Assembly (NCBI GenBank): GCA_021826485.1
Contig: JAKAZX010000002.1
Location: forward strand, 1 to 32,241
Length of the DNA: 32,241 bases
Direction of reading: 5' to 3'
From: Pseudomonadota bacterium
GTDB lineage: Bacteria > Pseudomonadota > Alphaproteobacteria > Acetobacterales > Acetobacteraceae
In this document: in pieces, positions 15,609-23,717 of the stretch
Position numbering within the stretch: the first letter of the stretch is position 1
Layout of the letters: each line of letters begins with the position of its first letter
Position numbers and translations under genes: made by a program
The notes under the pieces: model-generated
The model's input: only the letters and a program-made list of their open reading frames with translations
Told to the model about the DNA's origin: nothing
The model's database searches: none

Positions 15609-16370
15609 TCAGCCCCCCGCCGCGCCGGCCGCCCAGCCGGCGATCTGCTGCCACAGCCGCGCATAGCCTGGCCAATTCACGAACTCCGGCGGCGCCCAGT
15701 GCGGCCCGCAATCGGAGGCGAATGCCACCGACCGGCCGCGGCCGAACCCGCCGGCCACGATCAGCGGATGGCCGCCCGCCCGGGCCACGAGTTCCGCCCC
15801 CGGCTTCACCGCCACCGTATTCAGCCCGAGCAGCCACGGCCACGCGCCGTCCAGCCCCGCGAGGATCGGATGGGCGGGCAGCATGGTTTCCGGCCGCAGG
15901 CCCTGCGGCGCCTCCACCCGGTCATCGGCGGCGGCGATGGTGACGGGCAGCGCGTCCTCCACCGGCGTGCCGCGATAGCGCGCCTTGCCGTCGATGCCCT
16001 GGAAGCTCATGTAGCCGCCGATCATCACCAGGCCGCCGCCGCCGCCGACATAGTCGCGGATCGCCGCCAGCCGGTCCGGCAGCGTGCGGGAGCGGGCGAA
16101 GGTATCCGGATGCAGCAGCAGCGTGTTGCTGCCGATATCGCTCAGCATCACGCAGGCGAACTCGCCCAGCGCCGCCGCGGTCATCGGAAACGACCGGGCG
16201 GCGACGTGGGAGGGCTGGAACGTCACCTGCCAGCCGCCCGCCTCCAGCGCATCGCGCAGCCACTGCACGCCTTCGGCATATTCGGTGGTGGTGAAGCTGT
16301 CGAAGCCCTTCTGATGGATGCTGTGGACGGTCCAGGATTCGCCGGCGATGAGGATGCGCCGAGTGCTCAT
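15609..16370 (-). CDS. GATase1-like (ThuA/STM3548-type) protein
   Basis: A 253-residue protein with the class I glutamine-amidotransferase-like fold of the PF07090 group. Visible motifs are ILIAGESWTVHSIHQKGFDSF at the N-terminus (cited by ends I6-F26), LSDIGSNTLLLHPDTF and GGLVMIGGYMSFQGIDGKARY. In true GATases the nucleophile Cys sits in the elbow corresponding to MIGGYMSF, and there is none here, so glutaminase activity is unlikely. The ATG at 16370 is preferred over upstream in-frame codons because it gives the standard N-terminus and overlaps the permease stop by ATGA. Family members are often next to sugar or nucleoside ABC importers. Function unknown; a ligand-handling or isomerase/hydrolase role is possible. 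Confidence 0.88.
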   Translation of the reverse strand: MSTRRILIAGESWTVHSIHQKGFDSFTTTEYAEGVQWLRDALEAGGWQVTFQPSHVAARSFPMTAAALGEFACVMLSDIGSNTLLLHPDTFARSRTLPDRLAAIRDYVGGGGGLVMIGGYMSFQGIDGKARYRGTPVEDALPVTIAAADDRVEAPQGLRPETMLPAHPILAGLDGAWPWLLGLNTVAVKPGAELVARAGGHPLIVAGGFGRGRSVAFASDCGPHWAPPEFVNWPGYARLWQQIAGWAAGAAGG

Positions 16371-17278
16371 GCGGGGTCGCCTTCTGCCAGGGGTTTCACG
16401 TCGGTCGGCCGGACCGGACGGACGGCGGCGGGGCGCAGCCGGGCGATCGCCCGCAGCCGTGCCGCCGTCAGCGCCACCACCGCGGTCGCATAGGGCACCA
16501 TCAGCACGAATTCGGACGGCACCTGCCACGCCTGCAACCGATCCGCCGCGGCGCCGGCAATGCCGAACACGAAGGCCGCCGCCGCCGTGCCCCAGGGCGT
16601 GCCGCCGCCGAACAGCATCGCCGCCAGCCCGATGAAGCCGCGGCCGCTGGTCATCGCCGGCAGGAAGAAATGCAGCTTATCCATCGCCAGCTCGGCCCCG
16701 CCCAGCGCCGCCACCGCCCCGCTCAGCAGCACCGACAGCAGCCGCATGCGCGCAACCGAGATGCCGGCGGCGCGCGCAGCGGCGGCATCCTCCCCCGCCG
16801 CGCGCAGCGCCGCACCCAGCGGCGTGCGATAGAGGAACACCGCGCTGATCGGCACCAGCAGCAGGGATGCGAGCACGATCACGCTCTGCCCTTGCAGCGC
16901 CGGCAGATCGGGGAAGTTGTCGGGCCGCAGGCCGCCGGGGCTGTCATAGACTTCCTCCAGCACGAACAGCGTCCCGCCGCTGGCCAGCAGGTTGATGCCG
17001 AGGCCGGCCACGATGGCATCGGCGCCCAGCCCGACCGTGATCCCGCCGAACAGGCCCGCCAGCGCCAGCGCGACCCCGAGCGCCGCCGCCACGCCCAGCG
17101 CGATGCTGCCGGACGCCTGCCCGACCGCGATCGCCGCCAGTGCCGCCGCCAGCATCATCCCCTCTACTGCGACGTTGAGGATGTTGGCGCGCTGCGTGAA
17201 CATCGCCGCCAGCGCCGCGAGCAGGATCGGCGCCGTCTGCGACAGGGCCGCCCCGGCAAACAACCCCGCGGCAGTCAT
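16367..17278 (-). CDS. ABC transporter permease 2, BMP/nucleoside type
   Basis: A 303-residue inner-membrane permease of the BPD_transp_2 class with about eight to ten hydrophobic helices. The N-terminal AALAAMFTQRANILNVAVEGMML pattern (cited by ends; 'RANILNVAVEG') is highly characteristic of the second permease of purine-nucleoside/BMP importers. Other matches are GLGADAIVAGLGINLLASG and RAAGEDAAAARAAGISVARMRLLSVLLSGA in the coupling region. It pairs with the next-upstream permease, whose stop overlaps its ATG (ATGA). Its own stop overlaps the GATase-like gene start. Substrate likely a nucleoside or other small polar ring compound. Confidence 0.94.
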   Translation of the reverse strand: MTAAGLFAGAALSQTAPILLAALAAMFTQRANILNVAVEGMMLAAALAAIAVGQASGSIALGVAAALGVALALAGLFGGITVGLGADAIVAGLGINLLASGGTLFVLEEVYDSPGGLRPDNFPDLPALQGQSVIVLASLLLVPISAVFLYRTPLGAALRAAGEDAAAARAAGISVARMRLLSVLLSGAVAALGGAELAMDKLHFFLPAMTSGRGFIGLAAMLFGGGTPWGTAAAAFVFGIAGAAADRLQAWQVPSEFVLMVPYATAVVALTAARLRAIARLRPAAVRPVRPTDVKPLAEGDPA

Positions 17279-18300
17279 GACGTGACCGCGCGGCGGAACC
17301 GCCGTCCGGGTTCGACCGTCATCAGCAGCACCAGCAGGCCGGTCAGCACATCCACCAGCGATCGCGGCACGTCGGTCGCGATCTGCATGTAGGCGGCGCC
17401 GTTCAGCAGCAGCGCGAAGATCAGGCTGGTCGCGATCAGACCCAGCGGATGCAGCCGCGCCAGCAGCGCCACCGTCAGCGCCATCAGCCCGAACCCCGGC
17501 GAAAAATTCTGCTCGAACCGATGCCCGATGCCGAGCACGTAGAGGCCGCCGGCCAGCCCCGCCAGCGCGCCCGACAGCGCCATCGCCGACAGCACGTCCC
17601 GCCGCGCGCGGATGCCGACCGCCTCGGCGAAGCGCAAATTGCTGCCGGCCGCGCGCAGCCCGGCGCCCCAGACCGTGCGGAACAGCACGACCCAGCCGAG
17701 CACCGCCAGCAGCACGGCAACCGGCAGCCCGATCGTCGCATTCGGCAGCCCCGGAATCGCCGGCAGCCAGGACGACGCGGGCAGCAGCCGGCTGGTGGCG
17801 CCGTACGCGGCGGGATCGCGCAGCACGCCGGTCACCAGGAAATTGGTGGCCAGCAGCGCCACGAAATTGCCCATCAGCGTCGTCACCACCTCATCCACGC
17901 CGAGCCACAGCTTCAGCGCGCCCGGCCACCACGCCCATGCGGCGCCGGCAAGGGCGGATGCGATCACGGCGGCGAGCGGCAGCAGCGGCGCCGGCAGATG
18001 CGGCAGGCCGATCCCGACCGCCGCGCAGGCGATCGCGCCGGCATAGAGCTGGCCTTCACCGCCCACGTTGAACAGCCCGGCGCGGAACGACAGCGCGACA
18101 CCAAGCCCGATCAGGATCAGCGGCATCGCGCGGTTGAGGTAGAGCGCGAAATTGGCACCCGACGCGAAGCTCGCGAACAGCAACTGCCGGTACGACAGCA
18201 GCGGATCGTCGCTGACCGCGAGCACGACGAGGAAGCCGAGCAGCAGCGCCGCCAGCAGCGCCCCCGCCGGGCCGCGGATCGCGGTCCACAGCCCCGTCAT
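17275..18300 (-). CDS. ABC transporter permease 1, BMP/nucleoside type
   Basis: A 341-residue inner-membrane permease (BPD_transp_2). The hydrophobic start LLAALLLGFLVVLAVSDDPL, the NRAMPLILIGLGVALSFRAGLFNVGGEGQL segment (cited by its core FRAGLFNVGGEGQ) and LRAAGSNLRFAEAVGIRARRDVL coupling helix match the first permease of BMP-type importers. Length is typical (~340-360). It overlaps the ATPase stop upstream (ATGA) and the second permease downstream (ATGA), so the membrane subunits are produced in step. It forms a heterodimeric channel with the neighbouring permease. Confidence 0.94.
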   Translation of the reverse strand: MTGLWTAIRGPAGALLAALLLGFLVVLAVSDDPLLSYRQLLFASFASGANFALYLNRAMPLILIGLGVALSFRAGLFNVGGEGQLYAGAIACAAVGIGLPHLPAPLLPLAAVIASALAGAAWAWWPGALKLWLGVDEVVTTLMGNFVALLATNFLVTGVLRDPAAYGATSRLLPASSWLPAIPGLPNATIGLPVAVLLAVLGWVVLFRTVWGAGLRAAGSNLRFAEAVGIRARRDVLSAMALSGALAGLAGGLYVLGIGHRFEQNFSPGFGLMALTVALLARLHPLGLIATSLIFALLLNGAAYMQIATDVPRSLVDVLTGLLVLLMTVEPGRRFRRAVTS

Positions 18301-19817
18301 GCCGGCCGCCCCGTGCTCATCATCGCGCCGATGCGCGCCTCGGTCGCGGCGGCGCGATCGACCACGCCCACCAGCCGGCCACCGAACAGCACGCCGATCC
18401 GGTCCGCAAGCGAGAGCACTTCCGACAGTTCGGAGGAGATCAGCAGGATCGCGCAGTCGCGCCCGGCGGCATCCAGCAACTGCCGATGCACGAACTCGCC
18501 CGCGCCGATATCGATGCCGCGGGTCGGCTGTGCGACCAGCAGCAGCTTCGGACGGCGTGCCAGCTCCCGCGCCACGACGATCTTCTGCATGTTGCCGCCG
18601 GACAGTGTCCCCGCCGGCACCCCGGCCCCGCCGCCGCGAATGTCGAACCGGCGGAGCAGATCGCGCGCGAAGCGGTCGCGCGCGCGCAGCGAAACCACGC
18701 CGAAGCGGGCGAGCCGCGCCGCGCGATACAGCGACAGCGCGAGATTCTCGGCAACCGGCAGTCCGGGGCTGAGGCCGCGATCCAGCCGATCCTCGGGAAT
18801 GAAGCCAAGCCCGCGGTCGCGCCGGGCGCGGGCGCTCGCCCGTGTCACGTCGCGGCCGTCAAGCATGATGCGCCCGGCCTGCACCGGCAGCAGGCCGGCC
18901 ACCGCCTCGGCCAGCTCGCTCTGGCCGTTGCCGTCAACGCCCGCGATGCCGAGGATTTCGCCCGGACGGACGCTGAGCGTGATCGAATCCAGCCGCCGCC
19001 GTCCGCCCGGCGCCGTCACCGTGACATCGTGCAGCGAAAGCCCACCGCGCGTTGTGAGGACAGGCGGCGCGCCGCGTTGCGGCGGCACCACATCACGCCC
19101 GACCATCGCCACCGCAATCTCCGCCTCGCTGGCGCCGGCAGTCGGCCGGTGCAGGATGCTGCGCCCGTCTCGGATCACCGTGACGTTGTCCGAAACGGCG
19201 ATCGCCTCCCGCAGCTTGTGGGTGATGAACAGGACCGACGTGCCGCCGTCCCGCAGCGTCCGCACCACGCGCAGCAGCTCGTCCGCCTCGCGCGGCGTCA
19301 GCACCGCGGTCGGCTCGTCGAGGATCAGGATGCGCGGCGAGTCCAGCGCCAGCGCCTTGAGAATCTCCGCGCGCTGCCGCTGGCCGACCGAGAGCGTCGC
19401 GACCGGCGCGCGCACGTCCAGGCCGAACCCGTAGCGTTCGTTCAGCGCCGCCGCACGCACGCGCATGGCGGCCACGTCGGTCAGCAGACCGAAGCGGCGC
19501 GGCTGCCGGCCCAGGAACGTGTTTTCCGCAACCGTCATCGACGGAACCAGCGTGAAATGCTGGTGGACCATGCCGATGCCGAGCCGCCGCGCCGCCGCCG
19601 GGTCGGGGATCGCCACGCGCGCCCCGTCGATGACGATCTCCCCGCGGTCGGGCAGATGCACGCCCGCGAGGATGTTCATGAGCGTCGATTTGCCGGCCCC
19701 GTTCTCGCCGCACACGGCATGGACAGAGGCGACGGCGACCGTCAGGTCGATGCGCTCGATCGCCACCGTCGCGCCGAAGCGCTTGCCGATATCCCGCAGT
19801 TGCAGCCTGGGTTGCAT
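18297..19817 (-). CDS. Double-domain ABC ATPase, BMP/sugar type
   Basis: A 506-residue protein of two fused ABC domains. The first has Walker A GENGAGKST, signature LSVGQRQR and Walker B ILILDEPTAVL, so it should hydrolyse ATP. The second has the usual degenerate Walker A of this class (GVDGNGQSE, lacking Lys) and signature LSGGNMQK, with VAQPTRGIDIGAGE as its Walker B region (D replaced by Q relative to LLLDE in the strict form, common in the class). Length and layout match NupO/RbsA-type importers. It lies 13 bases after the binding-protein gene and overlaps the first permease by ATGA. Drives uptake of the ligand captured by the BMP protein. Confidence 0.95.
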   Translation of the reverse strand: MQPRLQLRDIGKRFGATVAIERIDLTVAVASVHAVCGENGAGKSTLMNILAGVHLPDRGEIVIDGARVAIPDPAAARRLGIGMVHQHFTLVPSMTVAENTFLGRQPRRFGLLTDVAAMRVRAAALNERYGFGLDVRAPVATLSVGQRQRAEILKALALDSPRILILDEPTAVLTPREADELLRVVRTLRDGGTSVLFITHKLREAIAVSDNVTVIRDGRSILHRPTAGASEAEIAVAMVGRDVVPPQRGAPPVLTTRGGLSLHDVTVTAPGGRRRLDSITLSVRPGEILGIAGVDGNGQSELAEAVAGLLPVQAGRIMLDGRDVTRASARARRDRGLGFIPEDRLDRGLSPGLPVAENLALSLYRAARLARFGVVSLRARDRFARDLLRRFDIRGGGAGVPAGTLSGGNMQKIVVARELARRPKLLLVAQPTRGIDIGAGEFVHRQLLDAAGRDCAILLISSELSEVLSLADRIGVLFGGRLVGVVDRAAATEARIGAMMSTGRPA

Positions 19818-19830
19818 GCCCCGCCCGGCA

Positions 19831-20865
19831 TCACGTGGGGCTGGTCACGCCCGCCACCTTGACGGTGCCGTCCAGCACCTTCTGCTTCTCGGCGTCGATC
19901 CGCTGCCGCACGGATGCCGGCACCAGCTTGTCGTTGTACACGAGGCCGACGCCGTCGTTCTTCAGACCGTAGATTTCCAGCGTGCCGAACTTCGCCTTGC
20001 CGGCCTCGATGGCCGCGATGCTGTCATAGATCGAATTGCCGATCTGCTTGAGCATCGAGGCGACCACGGTGTCCGGATGCAGGCCGTTCTGGTCGGAATC
20101 GACGCCGATCGCGTATTTCCCGGCATCCGCCGCCGCCTTGAGGATGCCGAGGCCGGCCGGCCCAGCCACGTTGTAGACGATGTCGGCACCGCCCGACAGC
20201 ACCGTGCGCGTCAGGTCGTAGCCCTTCTGCGCGTCGGAGAAATTGCCGATGAACGACACCTGCACGCGCGCCTGCGGCGCCACCGATGCCACGCCCTGCT
20301 TGAACCCGACGATGAAATCCTCGATCACCGGCAGGTCCTGGCCGGCCACCAGCCCGACCGCGCCGCCGCCCGAGGATTTCGGGAATGCCTGCTTGTCGGT
20401 GGCAACGATCGCCGCCAGCACGCCGGCGAGGAACGAGCCTTCGTTCTGCGCGTACTTGATCGACAGCACGTTCGGCAGCTTCAGCTCATCGTCGAAATAG
20501 ACGTATTTCTGCTGCGGATGCTGCGGCGCCACCGCTGCCAGGTTGTCGTGCATGCCCGGCCCGGTGAAGATCACCTTGTAGTTTCCCGCGTTCGACACGG
20601 CTTCCAGATTCTGCCGCCAGAGCTGCGGATCGGTCGGCGAGGCCTGCAACAGCTTCGCCTGCACGCCGAGCGATTTTTCCGCCCGGCGGAAGCCGGATGC
20701 GGCGGAGTCGTTGAAGCCCTTGTCGCCGAGATTGTCGGACATCACGTACACCACGCGCCACGCCTCCGCCGCCTGCGCCGCCAGCATGCCGGCGGGCATC
20801 GCCGCCGCGGCCGTGAGCAGCGCGCGCCGCCCGATGCCGCCCGTCCTTCCTGCGATCTGCGTCAT
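19831..20865 (-). CDS. BMP-family ABC substrate-binding protein
   Basis: A 344-residue periplasmic binding protein of the basic-membrane-protein (BMP/Med, PnrA-like) family. The N-terminus carries two Arg followed by a hydrophobic stretch (GRRALLTAAAAMPAGMLAA, 12-30) and a probable cleavage near AQA-AEA; no lipobox Cys is seen. The mature domain shows VVYVMSDNLGDKGFNDSAASGF, where the D-x-x-F-N-D element is family-typical, then KYVYFDD, YAQNEGSFLAGVLAA and IGVDSDQNGLHPDTVVASMLK (cited in part). Known members bind purine nucleosides or autoinducer-like compounds. An AGGGGACAGGA stretch precedes the ATG. It is 33 bases downstream of the LacI gene and heads the importer block. Confidence 0.94.
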   Translation of the reverse strand: MTQIAGRTGGIGRRALLTAAAAMPAGMLAAQAAEAWRVVYVMSDNLGDKGFNDSAASGFRRAEKSLGVQAKLLQASPTDPQLWRQNLEAVSNAGNYKVIFTGPGMHDNLAAVAPQHPQQKYVYFDDELKLPNVLSIKYAQNEGSFLAGVLAAIVATDKQAFPKSSGGGAVGLVAGQDLPVIEDFIVGFKQGVASVAPQARVQVSFIGNFSDAQKGYDLTRTVLSGGADIVYNVAGPAGLGILKAAADAGKYAIGVDSDQNGLHPDTVVASMLKQIGNSIYDSIAAIEAGKAKFGTLEIYGLKNDGVGLVYNDKLVPASVRQRIDAEKQKVLDGTVKVAGVTSPT

Positions 20866-20898
20866 TGTCCTGTCCCCTGTTGCGAAGTTGCCGTGTGG

Positions 20899-21915
20899 TC
20901 AGCCGGCGCGCGGCCCGGCGACCGAGCGACGTTCGATCAGCGTCACCGGCAGCCGCGTGATCGGCCGGTCGTCCGGTCCGGGATCGCCGTCGAGCAGTTT
21001 CAGCACCGCGGCCACGCCCTGCTCGCCAATCAGGCCGATCGGCTGGCGCACCGTGGTCAGCGGCGGGTCGAGCAGATCGGCGAAGGCCATGTCGTCGAAG
21101 CCGACCAGCGACATGTCGCGCGGCACCGCCAGTCCGCGGCTGCGCAGCGTGTCGAGGATGCCGATGGCGATGTAGTCGCTGGCGGCGAAGATCGCGGTCG
21201 GCGGGTCGGCGCGGTCCAGCAGCGCCGCCGCCGCGCTGCGGCCGAAGCCGCGCTCGTACGCGCCGTGCAGGATCAGCGCCGGATCGACCGGCACGCCTGC
21301 CGCCTGCATGCCGCGGCCGAAGCCGGCGAGCCGCTCGCGCACGCTGAACAGGTTGGCCGGGCCGGTCACATGCGCGATGCGGCGATGGCCGGCGCGCAGC
21401 AGACAGGTGGTGGCCAGCATGCCGCCCAGATCGTTCTCCACGAACACGCGGGGCGCCTGCACGCCGGGCACGTCCTCGTCCAGCAGCACCACGTGCCGAT
21501 GGCGATGCAGCGCTGCCCGCAACGCCCCGTCATCGCCGCGATTGGTCAGGAACAGCAGCGCGTCCACATGCCCGGCGGCCAGCCGGCGCAAATGCGCCAG
21601 TTCCTGCTCCAGCCGGTTGCCGGTGCTGCACAGGATCACGTGATAGCCACGCGCCGCCGCCTGCTCCTCCACCGCAGCGGCGAGCGCGGCGAAGAACGGG
21701 TTGGCGATGTCGGGGGTGGCGAGGCCGATCGCCTCGGTGGTGCCGCGCATCAGGCGCTGGGCGGTGATGCTGGGCTGGTAGTCGAGGCGGCGGATGGCGT
21801 GATCGATCCGCTCCGCCGTCTCCTGCGGCAGCCGCAGCGTCTTGCCCAGATAGCGCGAGACGGTGGTCGCCGAAACCCCCGCGGCCTGCGCGACATCGCG
21901 GATTCTCGCCCTCAA
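20899..21915 (-). CDS. LacI-family transcriptional regulator (TTG start)
   Basis: A 338-residue LacI/GalR-type repressor. The HTH (residues ~4-25) reads IRDVAQAAGVSATTVSRYLG, followed by the hinge AQRLMRG and a periplasmic-binding-protein-like effector domain beginning AIGLATPDIANPFFAAL. A TTG at 21915 gives the standard N-terminus, six or so residues before the HTH, with GAGGG four bases upstream. The only other upstream start in frame is another TTG at 21966, which would add 17 untypical residues. With the shorter start, the palindrome AACCGGTT is 13 bases upstream of the start codon and can serve as an operator. The gene leads directly into the BMP importer and hydrolase genes (gap 33), so it probably represses its own operon and is relieved by the imported ligand. 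Confidence 0.9.
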   Translation of the reverse strand: MRARIRDVAQAAGVSATTVSRYLGKTLRLPQETAERIDHAIRRLDYQPSITAQRLMRGTTEAIGLATPDIANPFFAALAAAVEEQAAARGYHVILCSTGNRLEQELAHLRRLAAGHVDALLFLTNRGDDGALRAALHRHRHVVLLDEDVPGVQAPRVFVENDLGGMLATTCLLRAGHRRIAHVTGPANLFSVRERLAGFGRGMQAAGVPVDPALILHGAYERGFGRSAAAALLDRADPPTAIFAASDYIAIGILDTLRSRGLAVPRDMSLVGFDDMAFADLLDPPLTTVRQPIGLIGEQGVAAVLKLLDGDPGPDDRPITRLPVTLIERRSVAGPRAG

Positions 21916-21919
21916 TCCG

Positions 21920-21924
21920 CCCTC
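21920..21924 (-). promoter_or_regulatory. Ribosome binding site supporting the LacI TTG start
   Basis: GAGGG on the - strand, four bases before the TTG at 21915. It supports the shorter protein over the TTG at 21966. Confidence 0.5.
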
Positions 21925-21927
21925 GTA

Positions 21928-21935
21928 AACCGGTT
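21928..21935. promoter_or_regulatory. Candidate LacI-family operator (AACCGGTT)
   Basis: A perfect eight-base palindrome with a central CG, the form recognised by many LacI/GalR proteins. It lies in the leader of the LacI gene if translation starts at 21915. Flanks outside the eight bases are not symmetrical. Regulator-operator pairing is inferred from position only. Confidence 0.45.
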
Positions 21936-22249
21936 GCGTAGGCAGATTAGGCCGGGTTCCCGCCAAGCCGCAAGCGCGATCCGCGACGCCGGGCGGAACG
22001 GGTCAGAGCGTGTGAGAGAAATCGAGGGAGCGGTTCGTTATTTATCCAATTCCCATGCCGGACATCCAAAATCATATAATTGAATGTGCCCGAATTGCCA
22101 AGTATCCTCCCCCGTCATTGCGAGCGCAGCGAAGCAATCCAGGCCCAGCCCATTGTCGCCGCCCGCCTGGATTGCTTCGCCTGCGGCTCGCAATGACGGC
22201 GGTAAATCTGATCTGCTTGTCCAATCAGATGGCATTCCTTGACGCGCGC
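21936..22249. other. Intergenic region upstream of the LacI operon
   Basis: No coding gene is convincing here. The stretch includes an AT-rich patch at about 22036-22110, which stands out sharply against the G+C-rich surroundings and contains TATGAT-like and TAAATA-like sequences on the - strand, and the long inverted repeat at 22113-22198. The patch is the most likely promoter zone for the LacI/BMP operon. No confident -35/-10 pair can be fixed by eye. Confidence 0.5.
22113..22198. repeat. Long inverted repeat (cgtcattgcgagc family)
   Basis: The left arm (22113-22144, beginning cgtcattgcgagcgcagcg) and right arm (22165-22198, ending ggctcgcaatgacg) are reverse complements apart from a two-base length difference, around a 20-base centre. 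The sequence type, with gaagcaatcc cores, is widely dispersed in alphaproteobacterial genomes. It could fold as a long RNA hairpin between the amidohydrolase stop and the LacI leader, possibly ending transcripts from the right. Confidence 0.9.
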
Positions 22250-23647
22250 TCAGTCGGCGAAGGCGGTGCGCGCCTCCGGCAGGTCCCAGATGCGCCCGAT
22301 GGCGGCAGCGCCGGCCGCGGTGATCGCGGCCTCGTCGCCGTGGACGAGCTGCCCGCGATCGATCAGCACCCGCCCGTCCACCACCACGAGGTCGATATTC
22401 GCCCGGTTGCCGAGCGCGACCAGGCCGCGGCGCGGGTCGGCCAGCGGTTGCAGATGCGGGTGGGTCATGTCGATCACCGTCAGGTCGGCGGTCGCCCCCG
22501 GCGCGATCACCCCCAGGTCCGGCCGCCGGATCGCCGTCGCGGCCGACCATGTCACCGCGTCGATCAGCTCCGGCGCACTGGCCGCGTACATGTCGGTGGC
22601 GGCGATCTTGGAGATCAGGGAGGCAGCGTTGATCTCACCGAGCAGATCGGCGTTGTAGCCGTCGGTCGCGACCAGGGTGCGGATGCCGAAGCCGGCGAAC
22701 CGGCCGAAGGCGGCGACCGTGCCGGTGCGGGCGAACACGCGCGGACAGTTCAGCACCGTGGCGCCGCGCGCCGCCATCAGCCGCAGATCGTCGTCGCTGC
22801 TGGCGATGCAATGGGCGGCCAGCAGGTCGGGGGCCAGCAGGCCGAGCCAGTCGAGATACTCCGCCGGCGACCGCCCGCCGTGGCGGCGGCCGATGGTCGC
22901 CACCTCGGCCGCGCTCTGCGCCAGATGGGTGGTGATCGGCGCGCCAACCTCGCGCGCCCGCGCGGCAGCGGCGCGCAGCAGATCCGGCCCGCAGGTGTCG
23001 GTGGCGTGCGGGCTCATCGCCAGCCGGATGCGGCCGTCCGCCGCCCCCTCCCAGCGCGCATGGGCGGCATTCCAGGCGGCCAGGTCCGCCGCGCCGTCAT
23101 CGCCGGCATAGCGCACCGTGCCGTCCGCCCCCGCCACCGCATCGCCGGTCGAGAACAGATAGGGCGCGCCATAGAACCGGATGCCCAGCTCCGCCGCGGC
23201 GTCGAACATCTCGCCCAGCCCGTTGCGGAACGGCTCCATCACCGTCGCCACCCCGCCCTTCAGCAGTTGCAGGATGCCGAGCCGCGCGACCGCCAGCCGC
23301 TCCGCGGGCGTCAGGATGTCCAGCCCCCGCCGCGTCAGCGGCAGCAGCACGGTGTAGATGATGCTCGGGTTGCGCCGGCGGCCGTGCCCGTCCTCGGTCT
23401 GGCTGCGCGCCACCGCCTCGCTGAAGGCGTGGTTGTGCAGGTTCAGCAGGCCCGGCAGCACGAAGCGGCCGGGCCGGTCGAACACCTGCTCCGCCGCCGG
23501 CCGCGCGGCGGTGATTGCGGCGATGCGCCCGCCCTCCAGCAGCACCCAGCGGTCGTGCAGCACCGCCTGCGCGCCGTCGCTTCGGGTCAGCAGGTGGCTG
23601 GCGAAGATCGCGGTGCTGCGGGGCGGGAGCGGCGCGGTCGGGGCCAT
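22250..23647 (-). CDS. Amidohydrolase, cytosine-deaminase/chlorohydrolase-like
   Basis: A 465-residue amidohydrolase. Metal ligands are H71-N-H73 in LPGLLNLHNHAF, H241 in ITTHLAQS, H279 in LAAHC and D329 in VATDGYNADL. The TTHLAQSxxE form, with Gln at the position often held by Glu, occurs in a subgroup of this family and the downstream E248 may compensate. The C-terminal sandwich ends with VVVDGRVLIDRG. Predicted cytoplasmic hydrolysis or deamination of a cyclic amide or aminated heterocycle. The ATG at 23647 is chosen because AAAGGA lies seven bases upstream; an ATG at 23677 would add ten residues. It follows the GH3 gene by 70 bases and is separated from the LacI operon by the inverted-repeat region. 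Distinct in sequence from the amidohydrolase at 4874-6328. Confidence 0.92.
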   Translation of the reverse strand: MAPTAPLPPRSTAIFASHLLTRSDGAQAVLHDRWVLLEGGRIAAITAARPAAEQVFDRPGRFVLPGLLNLHNHAFSEAVARSQTEDGHGRRRNPSIIYTVLLPLTRRGLDILTPAERLAVARLGILQLLKGGVATVMEPFRNGLGEMFDAAAELGIRFYGAPYLFSTGDAVAGADGTVRYAGDDGAADLAAWNAAHARWEGAADGRIRLAMSPHATDTCGPDLLRAAAARAREVGAPITTHLAQSAAEVATIGRRHGGRSPAEYLDWLGLLAPDLLAAHCIASSDDDLRLMAARGATVLNCPRVFARTGTVAAFGRFAGFGIRTLVATDGYNADLLGEINAASLISKIAATDMYAASAPELIDAVTWSAATAIRRPDLGVIAPGATADLTVIDMTHPHLQPLADPRRGLVALGNRANIDLVVVDGRVLIDRGQLVHGDEAAITAAGAAAIGRIWDLPEARTAFAD

Positions 23648-23654
23648 CGGCGGG

Positions 23655-23660
23655 TCCTTT
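23655..23660 (-). promoter_or_regulatory. Ribosome binding site deciding the amidohydrolase start
   Basis: AAAGGA on the - strand, seven bases before the ATG at 23647. It favours that start over the ATG at 23677. Confidence 0.5.
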
Positions 23661-23717
23661 CGGTCGCCCGCCATCATGCCCCTGCCTTCGCGGGCCGGCC
23701 AGGACGAAGCCGCCCGC

